DNA of 64,000 nucleotides from Rubinisphaera margarita (GCF_022267515.1 NZ_JAKFGB010000007.1:1-64000); one strand, 5' to 3'. Shown: positions 30,198 to 38,711, counted from the stretch's first letter. Translations and numbers: made by a program. Notes: generated from the sequence alone by a model not told the origin.

Positions 30198-30905
30198 GAG
30201 TGAAGTCGATGACAGTCCGGCGGATGCGCGACCTTTACACACTGGTCTTCCTCAACATGCAGACGCGGGGAGCGATTGTGACGGAGTCGACATACAGGCC
30301 CAACTCAGCCTGGGTCTGCCGGCAAACGAAATGGTTCGCAGTGCAGACAGCGGAAAGGGACAAGAAGCCTGCTAACGTCGTCCACGACCTCGATGCAAAG
30401 TTCACGAGCAAGTTTCGGGAGACGGTCAAAGCTCAGGGCATGAAGACAAGCCCGCTGCCGGAGGCTTCGCCGAACCTAAATGGCCGCTGCGAGCGGTTCT
30501 TCGAGACGATCAAGCTGGAGTGCCTCAACAAGTTCATCGTGTTCGGAAGACGGCACTTGGACTACCTGACGGATTCGTTCGTGGAGTATTACAACCACCA
30601 TTGAAGGCACATGGAGAAGGATCACTGCCGCCGATCCGGGGGCTGCCCGATAACGAGGAGACGATCTCAATGGACGAGTTCGAAGTGCGATCTTACGTTG
30701 GTGGGCTGGTGAAATCCTTTGCTCGAAAAGCTGCGTAGGCGCGAATGCTGCGGAAGTCCTCCGCTTGCTACCGTACCGTTGCGCCGTCGAAGCACTTCTT
30801 GCTTAGTCAGCGCTTCTTGCCTGGCTCAGTAAGTTGCTCCGTCCTTCACGTTGACCTTCCTTCGCGGCCGCGGTTTTCGACCAACACATCCGTTGAATAG
30901 AAGGC
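30198..30905 (+). mobile_element. Transposon remnant D: 5'-truncated transposase, C-terminus and right end
   Basis: Homology to remnant B starts at about 30198 (KSMTVRRMRDLYTLVFLNMQTRG) and retains VVHDLDAKF and CERFFETIKLECLN, so two of the three catalytic acids. A stop at 30602 (YYNHH*) and a frameshift separate the tail EVRSYVGGLVKSFARKAA (ends 30738). A right-end sequence with CAACACATCCGTTGAATAG follows to about 30905. The first catalytic aspartate and N-terminal half are missing, so it is dead. Confidence 0.82.
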
Positions 30906-30911
30906 GCACCG

Positions 30912-31152
30912 TATGTCGAGACGGGCGTCCTGCGGCCGCGCGACTTGGAAAAGATCGGCATCTCCGGCGTCTACTTGAACAAACTGCACGCGGATGGCTT
31001 GCTGGACCGTCCCAGCCGGGGGCTATACACCCTGTCCGACAGCGTTCCGACCGAGCACCGAACGATCGCCGAAGCTGGCAAGCGTATTACCCATGGCGTT
31101 GTTTGCCTGCTCAGTGCCCTCCGATTTCACGATCTGAGCACGCAGGCTCCTT
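30912..31152 (+). pseudogene. AbiEi-type antitoxin N-terminal fragment, clipped at both ends
   Basis: The frame from about 30912 reads YVETGVLRPRDLEKIGISGVYLNKLH...GRLYTLSD-like, then EHRTIAEAGKRITHGVVCLLSALRFH, the conserved start of AbiEi-family winged-helix antitoxins of type IV toxin-antitoxin systems (AbiE). Its 5' end abuts the right end of remnant D and its 3' end is cut at about 31152 by the left end of remnant E. No AbiEii-like toxin gene is seen nearby. Probably the remains of a lost toxin-antitoxin locus broken by transposition. Confidence 0.65.
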
Positions 31153-31155
31153 CGG

Positions 31156-31855
31156 TTCCGTAGGCGACTTGCGATTTTCAGCCGAGCGGCCTTAAAGCTC
31201 AACACGCAGGCATTTTACGTCGAACACTGAGTTTTGCAAAGCGTTGCAAACCGACGCATTTCGTCGCAAATATGCCTCCGTAATTGGCGAGTTTCTCCGT
31301 AGATTCCGTAACGGATTTTGGATGCCGTTTATTTAACCGACGGTGATCCGACGCGGAGTGATTTCTCGCAACCGAGAGCCCGAAGCAGGCCTTCTCTCAC
31401 CACCGATTCTGGCTGCACATCCGCCCTTCCCGATTCGCTTGAAACCGGCCACTTTTCTGGCAGAATCTCGGTCCCAAGGTGCTGTTCAATGAATGTGCCA
31501 CACCGTCCAGAATACGATCTCCAGACAATAGCCAGATGGCCAAAATATTCCACCCACTGCTCGCCCTGATTGCCTCCGCCACGGACCGGGAGCTGGCCAA
31601 GTACATCGAGTATAGACGATCGCATTGGACGAGCTTGAGGTGCGGTCGTACGTGGGCGGGCTGGTAAAGTCGTTCGCGAGGAAGGCGGCGTAGAACGACA
31701 AGAGACTCGTTGCGTGCGCCTGTGCCATAGCGCGCAATCACTTCGGCCCATCCCCTGCTCTCCCTTTTTATCCGACTCAGTCCGCGGCTTCGTCTCTCAC
31801 GCTCAACCCATTTCGCGGAATTGTTTTGCGTCAAACACATCCGTTGAACAGGAGG
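31156..31855 (+). mobile_element. Transposon remnant E: left end, transposase start, tail and right end
   Basis: The left end and leader (31156-31542) match remnant C closely (TTCCGTAGGCG; GTTTTGCAAAGCGTTGCAAA). The transposase starts at 31535 (MAKIFHPLLALIASATDRELAKYIEY), then jumps at about 31613 to the tail (LDELEVRSYVGGLVKSFARKAA, ending 31692), deleting the whole catalytic core. The right end GTCAAACACATCCGTTGAACAGG closes at about 31852. This compact copy could only move in trans. Confidence 0.78.
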
Positions 31856-32320
31856 GGTGAACTGATTTGGTGCCATAAGCCGGAAGACTTCGGCACCGCT
31901 GCTTACGGACAACGCAGAAAGGAAGCGATCGACGAGCACTTCGCTCAAGTCCTGAAAGCTGACGACATTGATTGGCTATTCGACTACTGGCTTGAGCCAA
32001 GTGCCAGACTCCGACAGTATCTGTGGGCTCATCGAGACGCCGAGATCGAGACAGCGAGGAAACTTATCTCCGTGCTCCCGCCAGAGGTTCTGTTCCGAAT
32101 TCTGCGGTACCCCGTCGATTCGTATTGGGAGCGGTATCTCGGATGGCCTGATCTGTTGCTGTATCGTGATGACGATTACTTCTTTGCGGAGGTAAAATCG
32201 TCGAACGATAAGCTTTCAAACGATCAGAAACGATGGATTCGTGACAACGACGATGTATTGAGGATGCCTTTCAAGCTCGTGAAAGTTCACAAAACTGATG
32301 TCGTCGAGTTGGCTCCGTAA
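31826..32320 (+). CDS. VRR-NUC domain nuclease, 5' end replaced by transposon
   Basis: The open frame encodes 164 residues. A VRR-NUC (PD-(D/E)XK) core is visible: ERYLGWPDLLLY (PD at 108-109), FFAEVKSSNDKLSNDQKRWI (E122, K124), ending HKTDVVEL. The first roughly 13 residues come from the right end of remnant E, so the native N-terminus is lost. VRR-NUC proteins of this type are usually much longer. The transposon end supplies AGGAGG just before the native sequence, so a shortened product starting at a non-ATG codon (CTG 31859 or TTG 31826) is possible. It is more likely a gene remnant than a functional nuclease. Confidence 0.65.
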   Translation: MRQTHPLNRRGELIWCHKPEDFGTAAYGQRRKEAIDEHFAQVLKADDIDWLFDYWLEPSARLRQYLWAHRDAEIETARKLISVLPPEVLFRILRYPVDSYWERYLGWPDLLLYRDDDYFFAEVKSSNDKLSNDQKRWIRDNDDVLRMPFKLVKVHKTDVVELAP

Positions 32321-32485
32321 TTACTGCGAATGTAAGTGCTCACATGTGTCGTTGCCGAGCTTGTGAGTCTCTCAACTTGCAGATACGGAGTTGAAAGGCA
32401 GTCGAGGCCCGCTCCGTCGAAGGAGGCCGGGCGGACGATGGCAGACCCCCAAAAATGGCGAAGATGATTTTTTGGTGGCGGAGGG

Positions 32486-33115
32486 CTACGCGCTTGAGGG
32501 CGATGAACCATCTTCGTTGGGGCACATCGCTTGTTGCCAAAGGTCGGGCCGCTTCGTGCAGATCGCTTCGACTTCGTAGTCCCGGAGTTGCCGGGCGAAA
32601 TCCGCGATTCGATCGAGCGAATGCCCTTGGAGCTCCGGAGATACGATACAGATCTTAAAAGCCCGCGAAAGGCGCGCGTAGCTGCTGTCATCCAGTGGCA
32701 GCCGGCTGAAGCAGTCGACCCACACCCAGTCGACATGCCCCGCCAAGGAAAGCGCGCTTTCAATAGGCTCGTACTCGCTGAATCGCACGGCGATGCGATG
32801 CTCCCCCGCGGCCAGCAGCGTGCGAATCATGGGATAGGAGCAGTCGAGAAAGAAGTAGTCTCGGACAGTGCCCGTCGCTTCAAGTTCCTCAAGTACACGA
32901 TGCTCTATCCGCTCGCTCTTGATGTTGAGAATCATCGTGCCGTGGCTGTAGCGTTCAAGGTAGAGTGAAAAGTCCTCGCCGTCTTGAAACGGGTCGTGCT
33001 GCAAGATGAGCCGCTCGCCACGATCACGTAGATCTAGCTCGACACCGTAGCTGGTTGGCACCTCCGCCAGTTGTCTGCGAGTGTTGACACGGTGCGCGAT
33101 GTATTTGCATTTCAT
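32486..33115 (-). CDS. Glycerophosphodiester phosphodiesterase-like (PI-PLC-like TIM barrel) protein
   Basis: 209 residues. It opens with YIAHRVNTRRQL and then GVELDL (E26, D28) and LQHDP (H40, D41), the order of metal and catalytic residues of GDPD-type phosphodiesterases. The usual glycine after AHR is replaced by valine and the protein is shorter than typical GDPDs (about 240-260 residues). Substrate unknown. In the neighbouring glycan locus such an enzyme could trim a sugar-phosphate or glycerophosphate diester (inferred). A degenerate second copy of its 5' end lies at 33960-34132. Confidence 0.65.
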   Translation of the reverse strand: MKCKYIAHRVNTRRQLAEVPTSYGVELDLRDRGERLILQHDPFQDGEDFSLYLERYSHGTMILNIKSERIEHRVLEELEATGTVRDYFFLDCSYPMIRTLLAAGEHRIAVRFSEYEPIESALSLAGHVDWVWVDCFSRLPLDDSSYARLSRAFKICIVSPELQGHSLDRIADFARQLRDYEVEAICTKRPDLWQQAMCPNEDGSSPSSA

Positions 33116-33328
33116 CGGTCGAGCTACTCCCTATTGTTCGTGCTGCACACTACGCCATCCACGGTCTGGTAAGGCTGCGGCCAACCCCGAGTTTAATTCT
33201 GCGAAGGGAAGCCTTAGCTTCCGGAAACGCGGCGCGCTTGGATTTATTGAGCATGGTCGCGATGCCAATGGAAGAGTCTACTACGGAGTCGGCCCCGGGG
33301 AATCCATTCGCGCGTACTCTTCAAAATC

Positions 33329-33796
33329 TCACTCATTCCGGACGTTCGTGAACTTAAAGTGCATTTCACCGTGAACCATCGGAATCCCCTCTCGTATTTC
33401 ATGATAGGTGTGGAAAGTCTCCTCAAACTTCACTTTGGGTTGAACGTACAGTTGCTGGTAGTAACTGTCTTTCCTCCAACAAATCAATAAGTCATAATTA
33501 CTGACAGTCTTCGCATCTAAGACCCACAACCGGTCGAATTCAACTCGCCGTCCATTTCTTCGGGGGACACCCAAGTCGTGCGATACTCCGACGCGTCGAA
33601 CATCTGACGAATATGCTTCGTCCCTGCGTTGAATGTCTCCGAGGGCATCGCGTATTGCACGTTGTCGCTCTCCGCCGCGAGGGTTCGACCGCCTGTAAAC
33701 CGTCCCGGTCAGATTTGTCGTATTCAGCAAGACAACGATCACGGCAAACGTCACAACGCAACCATTTCGCACTTGTTTTGTCGAAAACACACGCAC
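33329..33796 (-). CDS. Hypothetical protein with N-terminal signal/anchor
   Basis: 155 residues with an N-terminal hydrophobic stretch (GCVVTFAVIVVLLNTTNLTGTVY) suggesting export or anchoring, followed by a soluble part with no recognised motif (FDRLWVLDAKTVSNYDLLICW, FEETFHTYHEIREGIPMVHGEMHFKF). Not recognised. It lies between a GDPD-like gene and the relic of that gene's duplicate, so it could also be a leftover of rearrangement. Confidence 0.4.
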   Translation of the reverse strand: MRVFSTKQVRNGCVVTFAVIVVLLNTTNLTGTVYRRSNPRGGERQRAIRDALGDIQRRDEAYSSDVRRVGVSHDLGVPRRNGRRVEFDRLWVLDAKTVSNYDLLICWRKDSYYQQLYVQPKVKFEETFHTYHEIREGIPMVHGEMHFKFTNVRNE

Positions 33797-33959
33797 ACTT
33801 TAATCAAATACGGGATATTAAATAGAAAAGGATCAAGAAGAAAAAGGGAACTGTCAGGCCCGGACGGAGGAATCCTGTGTTGTTTTGAACATCTGAAGCT
33901 CTGTATGATTCGGCAATCATATCAGCACCAACCTTTGTTTGTTTCGGTGGGCCGGTTGT

Positions 33960-34132
33960 ATCTTCCTGGGAACCGAAGGTCGGCGGACTTTTTGCGGGAA
34001 GGTGATTTCGCGAATCGGAGCTTGCTACAGTTTAAGCCGCTCGACGGGATCACGCAGCTGGCTCGACACCGTTGCATCTCCGCAAGTTAACGGCGAGTGT
34101 TGAATTGGTGCGCGATGTATTCACATATCATC
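33960..34132 (-). pseudogene. Relic duplicate of the GDPD-like gene 5' end
   Basis: On the minus strand, from the ATG near 34132, the sequence reads MICEYIAHQFNTRR, a stop, then LAEM, against MKCKYIAHRVNTRRQLAEV at 33115. The DNA identity continues (GGTGTCGAGC..., CGTGATC..., CGAGCGGCT) with frameshifts and stops until about 33960. The homology also extends upstream of the start codon. It is an old partial tandem duplication. Confidence 0.6.
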
Positions 34133-34170
34133 GGTCGTGCCTTCCAAATTCTTGGCGCTGGATACTACGT

Positions 34171-34584
34171 TCACCCGCGATCTACGCCAGGAGTGCCGTC
34201 GACTCGGGATCGCCGCTGCGCAATGCCGCTGCGAAACGTTACAAACCGCATGCCGAGAAAATTAAGAATCGTCGTCAGGCCGGTCGCTAGGAGGAAGGCC
34301 AGCCCGCGGCTTGCGGGGGGCGACAGCCGCTCGTCGAACGCCGACAGGCACGCGGCATTAACCACCACATTTACGCCGAGCGTCAAACAGTAGAGTATAG
34401 CGTAAGCGATCGGCTCATCAGCAGATCGTCGGCTTGACTCGAACGTCCACAACTTGTTGCCGATATATCCAACGGTCATGCCACTGACGTAGGAAGTGGC
34501 CTTTGCAGCATGCGAGCCAACCCCGATTTGCACCAGCAACACATACACCGCGAGGTCGGTGAGTACGCTCAGGCCACCTATCAC
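34171..34584 (-). CDS. GtrA family membrane protein
   Basis: About 137 residues with four predicted transmembrane helices (GGLSVLTDLAVYVLLVQIGV, SYVSGMTVGYIGNKLWTF, ILYCLTLGVNVVVNAACL, LAFLLATGLTTILNFLGMRFVTF), the GtrA signature including NKLWTF and the closing NF.G.R.VTF. GtrA proteins are thought to help move lipid-linked sugars across the membrane during glycan synthesis. The GTG at 34584 is the first usable start, but in-frame codons back to about 34630 (RRETFRQIRRLL) look like the usual GtrA N-terminus, so the true start may be further upstream at a rare codon. It follows the nucleotidylyltransferase gene and is probably in the same operon. Confidence 0.8.
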   Translation of the reverse strand: MIGGLSVLTDLAVYVLLVQIGVGSHAAKATSYVSGMTVGYIGNKLWTFESSRRSADEPIAYAILYCLTLGVNVVVNAACLSAFDERLSPPASRGLAFLLATGLTTILNFLGMRFVTFRSGIAQRRSRVDGTPGVDRG

Positions 34585-34633
34585 CAGGAGTCGGCGAATC
34601 TGCCTGAACGTTTCGCGACGTTCCGATCACTGT

Positions 34634-35398
34634 TCAGCGGATGCGATCAAAGTACCGCTCCCACTTCTGGAAATCCTCGTAGTCGGCGGGCGTGCCCCAG
34701 CCGATGTATTTTTCCACTTCGAACACTTCGACGCGACAACCGTCAGCAAGCAGCAGGTTAGGAACGACGTCCATATAGAATTCGCCGCCGACGCGCTCGT
34801 CGCTTGCGACGAGACGGTCAATGGCGTCAATCATCTGCCCGGCGCACCGAAACGTGAAGAAGCCGGTCACCACGTGGTCGTTGCTCGGGTTATCGGAGAT
34901 TGTCTGCTTGCATCGTATTTCGATAGCACGGCGACCGTCAACGCGCACGTAGCCGTATTGCTGGGGCGCCAGCGCCACGCCGGGATGGCGGCGGTAGGTC
35001 CACACCAGGGCATCGACTTCCCCCTGTTCGATCGCGTTGGCATGCCGCGCCGAATCGTAAAGGTGCGTGTTGTCGCATGCCGCCACGATCACGGGCCAGT
35101 CGGGCACAAGCTCTTCAGCCGCCAAACGGACCGTACACGCCTGGCCTTCGGTCTGCGCTTCGACAACGACGATTCGCGCTTCAGGCAGGTGCCGCCTCAG
35201 CTCCCGGTCAATAGCATAATGTTCAATATGTTCACGGCGCACCAGGAGAATGATGCGTTCGGCGGACGGCAGATCGCGCACGGCGCGCACGACCATCGGA
35301 GTGCCCGACACCGGGATGAGAGGCTTAGGTGTCGTGTATCCAGCTTCCAGGAAACGACGACCTTCACCCGCCATAGGTACGACGATCTGAACTGCCAT
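34634..35398 (-). CDS. Sugar-phosphate nucleotidylyltransferase (NTP_transferase family)
   Basis: 254 residues from the ATG at 35398. The N-terminus IVVPMAGEGRRFLEAGYTTPKPLIPV is the classic nucleotide-binding signature of sugar nucleotidylyltransferases (G-x-G-x-R-F ... PKP). Further on, AACDNTHLYDS and GFFTFRCAG fit the family fold, and the C-terminal EKYIGWGTPADYEDFQKW matches many LPS/capsule NTP-transferases. It should activate a sugar phosphate to an NDP-sugar in the cytoplasm; the sugar and the nucleotide cannot be told. 25 bases separate it from the fusion gene upstream. Confidence 0.9.
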   Translation of the reverse strand: MAVQIVVPMAGEGRRFLEAGYTTPKPLIPVSGTPMVVRAVRDLPSAERIILLVRREHIEHYAIDRELRRHLPEARIVVVEAQTEGQACTVRLAAEELVPDWPVIVAACDNTHLYDSARHANAIEQGEVDALVWTYRRHPGVALAPQQYGYVRVDGRRAIEIRCKQTISDNPSNDHVVTGFFTFRCAGQMIDAIDRLVASDERVGGEFYMDVVPNLLLADGCRVEVFEVEKYIGWGTPADYEDFQKWERYFDRIR

Positions 35399-35423
35399 CG
35401 AAATCAGTCCTTTACGCGGTGCT

Positions 35424-36935
35424 TTAGGATGCGGATTCGCAGCGAAACATATTTGAAAAGACAGCCCGTTCGACCACAACATCGAGATCGACAAAGAGCC
35501 CAAACCGGTCACTTGCCACGAGCGAGATCGGCGCCAAATGCGGAATACGCAGGCGGTGCCACTCGGAGATTGGTACGTTGAGCTGGTGGCCCAACAGACA
35601 CCGGAGCACGACGTTATGTGTACACCCAACGATGGGACATTCCGTTCGTAAGTGCTGAGCGGCGAATTCGAGGACTCGTCCGATTACGTCGCCCAGATTT
35701 TCACCGCCGCCGGGAAAGCGAGGGTCCTCGCCTCGCGCCCACGCCTCAAACAGGTCGGGAAATTCCAACCGGGCTTTGCTCACGGTTCGTCCTTCGCAAG
35801 ATCCATAACGGATCTCGGTCAATCGCTCATCAACTCTGAGGCGGTTTGGGATAGAGACCGCTGAGCCAACAAGCTGAAGGGTCTGGGCCGTGCGCTGCTT
35901 TGGTGAAACGAACGCTACCTGGGGCGCTGCACTTCTGATTGCCTCGACGAGTTCTCGCGGGATCTCATGACCGCTATTCTCGATGGGCAGATCAGATTCA
36001 CCTTGGAAATAAGTGAGATCTCCCCTGGTCCGGTTCCAGGCAGTTTCCGCGTGGCGGAACAGCACGTGACGGACCGCGTGCTGCTCGAACGCCTCGCGAA
36101 ACTGGTGCTCGAAAGCATGCACGAAGGCCGTTGTCGTTTCGACCAGATTCGGCACGGATGGATTGAATTGCCCCTCCCGCTTGCGCCTGGCCAGTTCGCG
36201 GTAAAAGGGGGCAAACCTCTCGGCGCCCTCCGGAAACTCGGCAAAGTACGCCGACAGCAACTGCTCGCCCTCCTCCGCCCTGTTTTCTCGGCGGACCAGC
36301 TTGAGCACGTTTTGCATCAGGAACCGCATTACGTGGTAAGCGAACTCGCAACGGTCGCGATTGTCCATCGGCTGATGCCGCTTCGCCTCGCGACAGACAT
36401 CGCCGTCGTCAAAGACCAGCGTGCGATAGCTGACGACGCCGGCCTTCAAGTCGCTGAGGTAGTCTTTTGCGCTGCGGCGTCCACTGATAAAGTGGTGCGG
36501 CTGCAAGCCGAACGCGGGATACACTTCGCTGAGTTGTCGACCGTGCCATAGTGTCGAACGCTGCCAGTCGAGGCAGGTGAAAGGGCTGTTGATCACGTGG
36601 TCGCGATGACTCTCGCACGTGTAGACCATCAGGTGGAGCACGGCCGTTCTCGTGTCGTTAAACTTGAGTGGTCCCAACGTAGGGTTGATCCGCAAGTAGT
36701 AGCCTTCGTCCGTTAGCAGCGGCTCAAGTGCCTCGGCGAAAGCCTGTTGCATGGCCGAAAAACTGGCGGCGTCGAGATGCCGCACAACAACGATCGTGTC
36801 GATGTCGGAGATGCCCGCCAGGTCCCCTCCCTCGCTGAAGCTACCAGCAATCGTCGTAGAAACAATGTCGGGAATTCGGTCCGCAGTACTGAAGATGCGG
36901 TCGACAATAGCTGCCTTCAGATCATCTGGCTCCAT
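35424..36935 (-). CDS. Nucleotidyltransferase-fold domain fused to histidine phosphatase
   Basis: 503 residues. The N-terminal half has a DNA-polymerase-beta-type nucleotidyltransferase motif (AGSFSEGGDLAGISDIDTIVV, residues 30-50, with D44 and D46). The C-terminal part is a histidine-phosphatase (phosphoglycerate-mutase-like) domain starting about residue 288: RHAETAWNRTRGD with the phospho-accepting histidine at about 295, YGSCEG and GCTHNVVLRCLLGH with the second catalytic histidine. A middle helical region joins them. The fusion suggests a two-step handling of one substrate, for example dephosphorylation plus nucleotidyl or small-molecule transfer, but none is demonstrated. It overlaps the upstream gene by 14 bases, so the two are translationally coupled. 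Confidence 0.82.
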   Translation of the reverse strand: MEPDDLKAAIVDRIFSTADRIPDIVSTTIAGSFSEGGDLAGISDIDTIVVVRHLDAASFSAMQQAFAEALEPLLTDEGYYLRINPTLGPLKFNDTRTAVLHLMVYTCESHRDHVINSPFTCLDWQRSTLWHGRQLSEVYPAFGLQPHHFISGRRSAKDYLSDLKAGVVSYRTLVFDDGDVCREAKRHQPMDNRDRCEFAYHVMRFLMQNVLKLVRRENRAEEGEQLLSAYFAEFPEGAERFAPFYRELARRKREGQFNPSVPNLVETTTAFVHAFEHQFREAFEQHAVRHVLFRHAETAWNRTRGDLTYFQGESDLPIENSGHEIPRELVEAIRSAAPQVAFVSPKQRTAQTLQLVGSAVSIPNRLRVDERLTEIRYGSCEGRTVSKARLEFPDLFEAWARGEDPRFPGGGENLGDVIGRVLEFAAQHLRTECPIVGCTHNVVLRCLLGHQLNVPISEWHRLRIPHLAPISLVASDRFGLFVDLDVVVERAVFSNMFRCESAS

Positions 36936-38076
36936 TCTCGCCTCCCGCCATAAGCGTCAAGGCACTGACAATGGGGTTCTCCGCTCGTAACACGCTGCTA
37001 CTGGATACGATGTAGCGCGCTGGGACTCTGTGGACGTTGTCGGTCGTGATACCGCCGTCGAAGATGACTTCGTAAGTGTATCTTGGGGCCAGGTCCCAGA
37101 AGGTTTGTGCCATACGGATCGCTTCAGGCATAATGGTCTGCCCGGAGTGCCCTGGTTGTTCGATTCCCAGCACCATGACAAAGTCGACATGTGGCAAAAA
37201 GGGCATCAGGTCGGCAAACGTTACCGTGTGATGCCAGACGACGCCGATCTTGCGGCCATGTTCGCGGCAGCGAGCGATTATTGCCAGCACATCATCCTCT
37301 ATATCGGTGTGCACCAGGAGCCAGTCAAAATCGTTCCAGCAACATTCGATCCAGCGGAGAGGCTGGCGCGACATGACGTGTAAACACACAGGTTGCCACG
37401 TCCACATGCGGCGAATATCACCGACCAGGCTGAGGTCGACTGGAGCAGCGTCGGGGCAGAACGTCGAGTCGACTATGTCGATATGGACATGATCGAGCTG
37501 GTCACCAACTCTGTGGTACGCGTAATCAAGCTCTTCCTTGCGATGAGGATAGAGCGCCAGACCAATGTTTCGCGTCGTTTGTCGAAACGTGAACCTGCGA
37601 TGCAGGTTGTAGGCGATCAAGAACAGGCAGCCAGCGGTGACGAACCTCGAGAGGGGATAGCCAGCCAGCTGGCCGATCGGTGCGAAGCTGGCTGCTGCAA
37701 GGTTTGCCGCATAGCTCAACACCGACACAACCACAAACAGGAGGAACGTGCGGAAAAAATACTCCCGCGGCACGCGAAAGTTGAATCGTGCGTTCATGTA
37801 GAACGCGAACAGCAAACCTGCAATGAACCCCAGTAGGGAGCGCATCACAATGGGCCAAGATCGCGGCAACAGGCCCTCCACTAAGCAGACTTCAAGCGCG
37901 ATCGACAAGAAGCCGAACAGCACGAAGCCGGCGAGGAAGCGATAACGCCAGACAATCCAACGCCCAGTGCGTAAGATGCGCGTGCCGAGTGGCATCCCTG
38001 CTGTATCAAGCCGAACGGAGGCGTTGTGCGTTTCGGAAGAGCCGGTCGCGGAGTTAACATCGAACGACGATTTCAT
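36922..38076 (-). CDS. GtrA-like membrane domain fused to ribulose-phosphate-3-epimerase-like domain
   Basis: 384 residues. Residues about 38-165 carry four transmembrane helices with GtrA features (LLGFIAGLLFAFYMNARFNF, closing YNLHRRFTFR). Residues about 185-378 form an RPE-like TIM barrel: HVHIDIVDSTF (H198, D200, D203), VMVLGIEQPGHSGQTIMPEA and VIFDGGITTDNV, which match the metal, phosphate and catalytic regions of D-ribulose-5-phosphate 3-epimerase, although the motifs diverge (HIDIVDSTF where the family has HVDVMDG.F). A membrane-bound sugar-phosphate enzyme is implied, perhaps feeding a flippase-linked glycan step. Start overlaps the upstream gene by 4 bases. Confidence 0.82.
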   Translation of the reverse strand: MKSSFDVNSATGSSETHNASVRLDTAGMPLGTRILRTGRWIVWRYRFLAGFVLFGFLSIALEVCLVEGLLPRSWPIVMRSLLGFIAGLLFAFYMNARFNFRVPREYFFRTFLLFVVVSVLSYAANLAAASFAPIGQLAGYPLSRFVTAGCLFLIAYNLHRRFTFRQTTRNIGLALYPHRKEELDYAYHRVGDQLDHVHIDIVDSTFCPDAAPVDLSLVGDIRRMWTWQPVCLHVMSRQPLRWIECCWNDFDWLLVHTDIEDDVLAIIARCREHGRKIGVVWHHTVTFADLMPFLPHVDFVMVLGIEQPGHSGQTIMPEAIRMAQTFWDLAPRYTYEVIFDGGITTDNVHRVPARYIVSSSSVLRAENPIVSALTLMAGGENGAR

Positions 38077-38711
38077 GTCGACCTCCGCATGGCGAATCGT
38101 TTGAGCAGGACTGGCCGCTCACCGTCGAGTGCGAACAGGCACAGCGCGGGGAACACGACGGGACCCAGCGGCGCAAAAGACCGGAGCTCCTCCCAGACTA
38201 TGGGCCAAGTCTGTTGGTCGATTGAGGCGATCGTCACGTGAGGCTGTAAAATGTCCCCAACATACGGGAAGCCCCACTCTTCAATCGAGTCGCATTCTTG
38301 AGGCGTCAACCGGGCCCATGCACTGTCGTATCGGGCACGCGTGCCAGCCCGGTCGCGCAGCGGAGCCATCCCCTCGACAACCCGTTGCTGCACATCACGC
38401 AGCTGCTGTTTTGATGCCTCAGTCAATCCACAGACCAGCGTGTGCTTTCCTGTAAGGTTGTCGTCTGTGAAGAGGTGCCAACCGGCCAATTGGGCTTCCG
38501 GCGCGACAAGGCTTTGCGCAAGGTGCGCCGCGCACGAGACGAGCGGGCCTGTATTCCTGTAACGTGCCAGGTACAGTGTCGAATGCGGCGGGTCGGCAAG
38601 GAACTGCTGTTCTCCCACCAGATCGCGGACCTGTTGCTTACGGGCGATCACCGACTTCGAGAGCGTTTCGTCGGGCTCCAACGCCAGGAAGCAAGTCGTG
38701 AGGTTGCTCAT
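38073..38711 (-). CDS. 2H-phosphoesterase (2'-5' RNA ligase-like) protein
   Basis: About 212 residues from the ATG at 38711, which overlaps the stop of the glycosyltransferase gene in an ATGA. Two HxS/T motifs, HSTLYL and HVTIAS, about 140 residues apart, are the signature of the 2H phosphoesterase superfamily. Members hydrolyse or form cyclic phosphodiesters. In this glycan/sugar-phosphate operon a cyclic phosphate of a sugar is a conceivable substrate, but this is inference. No RNA-processing context is present. Confidence 0.8.
   Translation of the reverse strand: MSNLTTCFLALEPDETLSKSVIARKQQVRDLVGEQQFLADPPHSTLYLARYRNTGPLVSCAAHLAQSLVAPEAQLAGWHLFTDDNLTGKHTLVCGLTEASKQQLRDVQQRVVEGMAPLRDRAGTRARYDSAWARLTPQECDSIEEWGFPYVGDILQPHVTIASIDQQTWPIVWEELRSFAPLGPVVFPALCLFALDGERPVLLKRFAMRRST

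Noticed and set aside
30912..31152. A functional AbiE toxin-antitoxin system
   Set aside because: Only the N-terminal part of the antitoxin is present and no toxin gene lies beside it.
33629..34090. A 153-codon plus-strand frame
   Set aside because: No family features; it runs opposite to the relic GDPD copy and the hypothetical gene, and its composition looks non-coding.
34496..35581. A 361-codon plus-strand frame
   Set aside because: It is the antisense of the nucleotidylyltransferase gene, whose motifs are clear.
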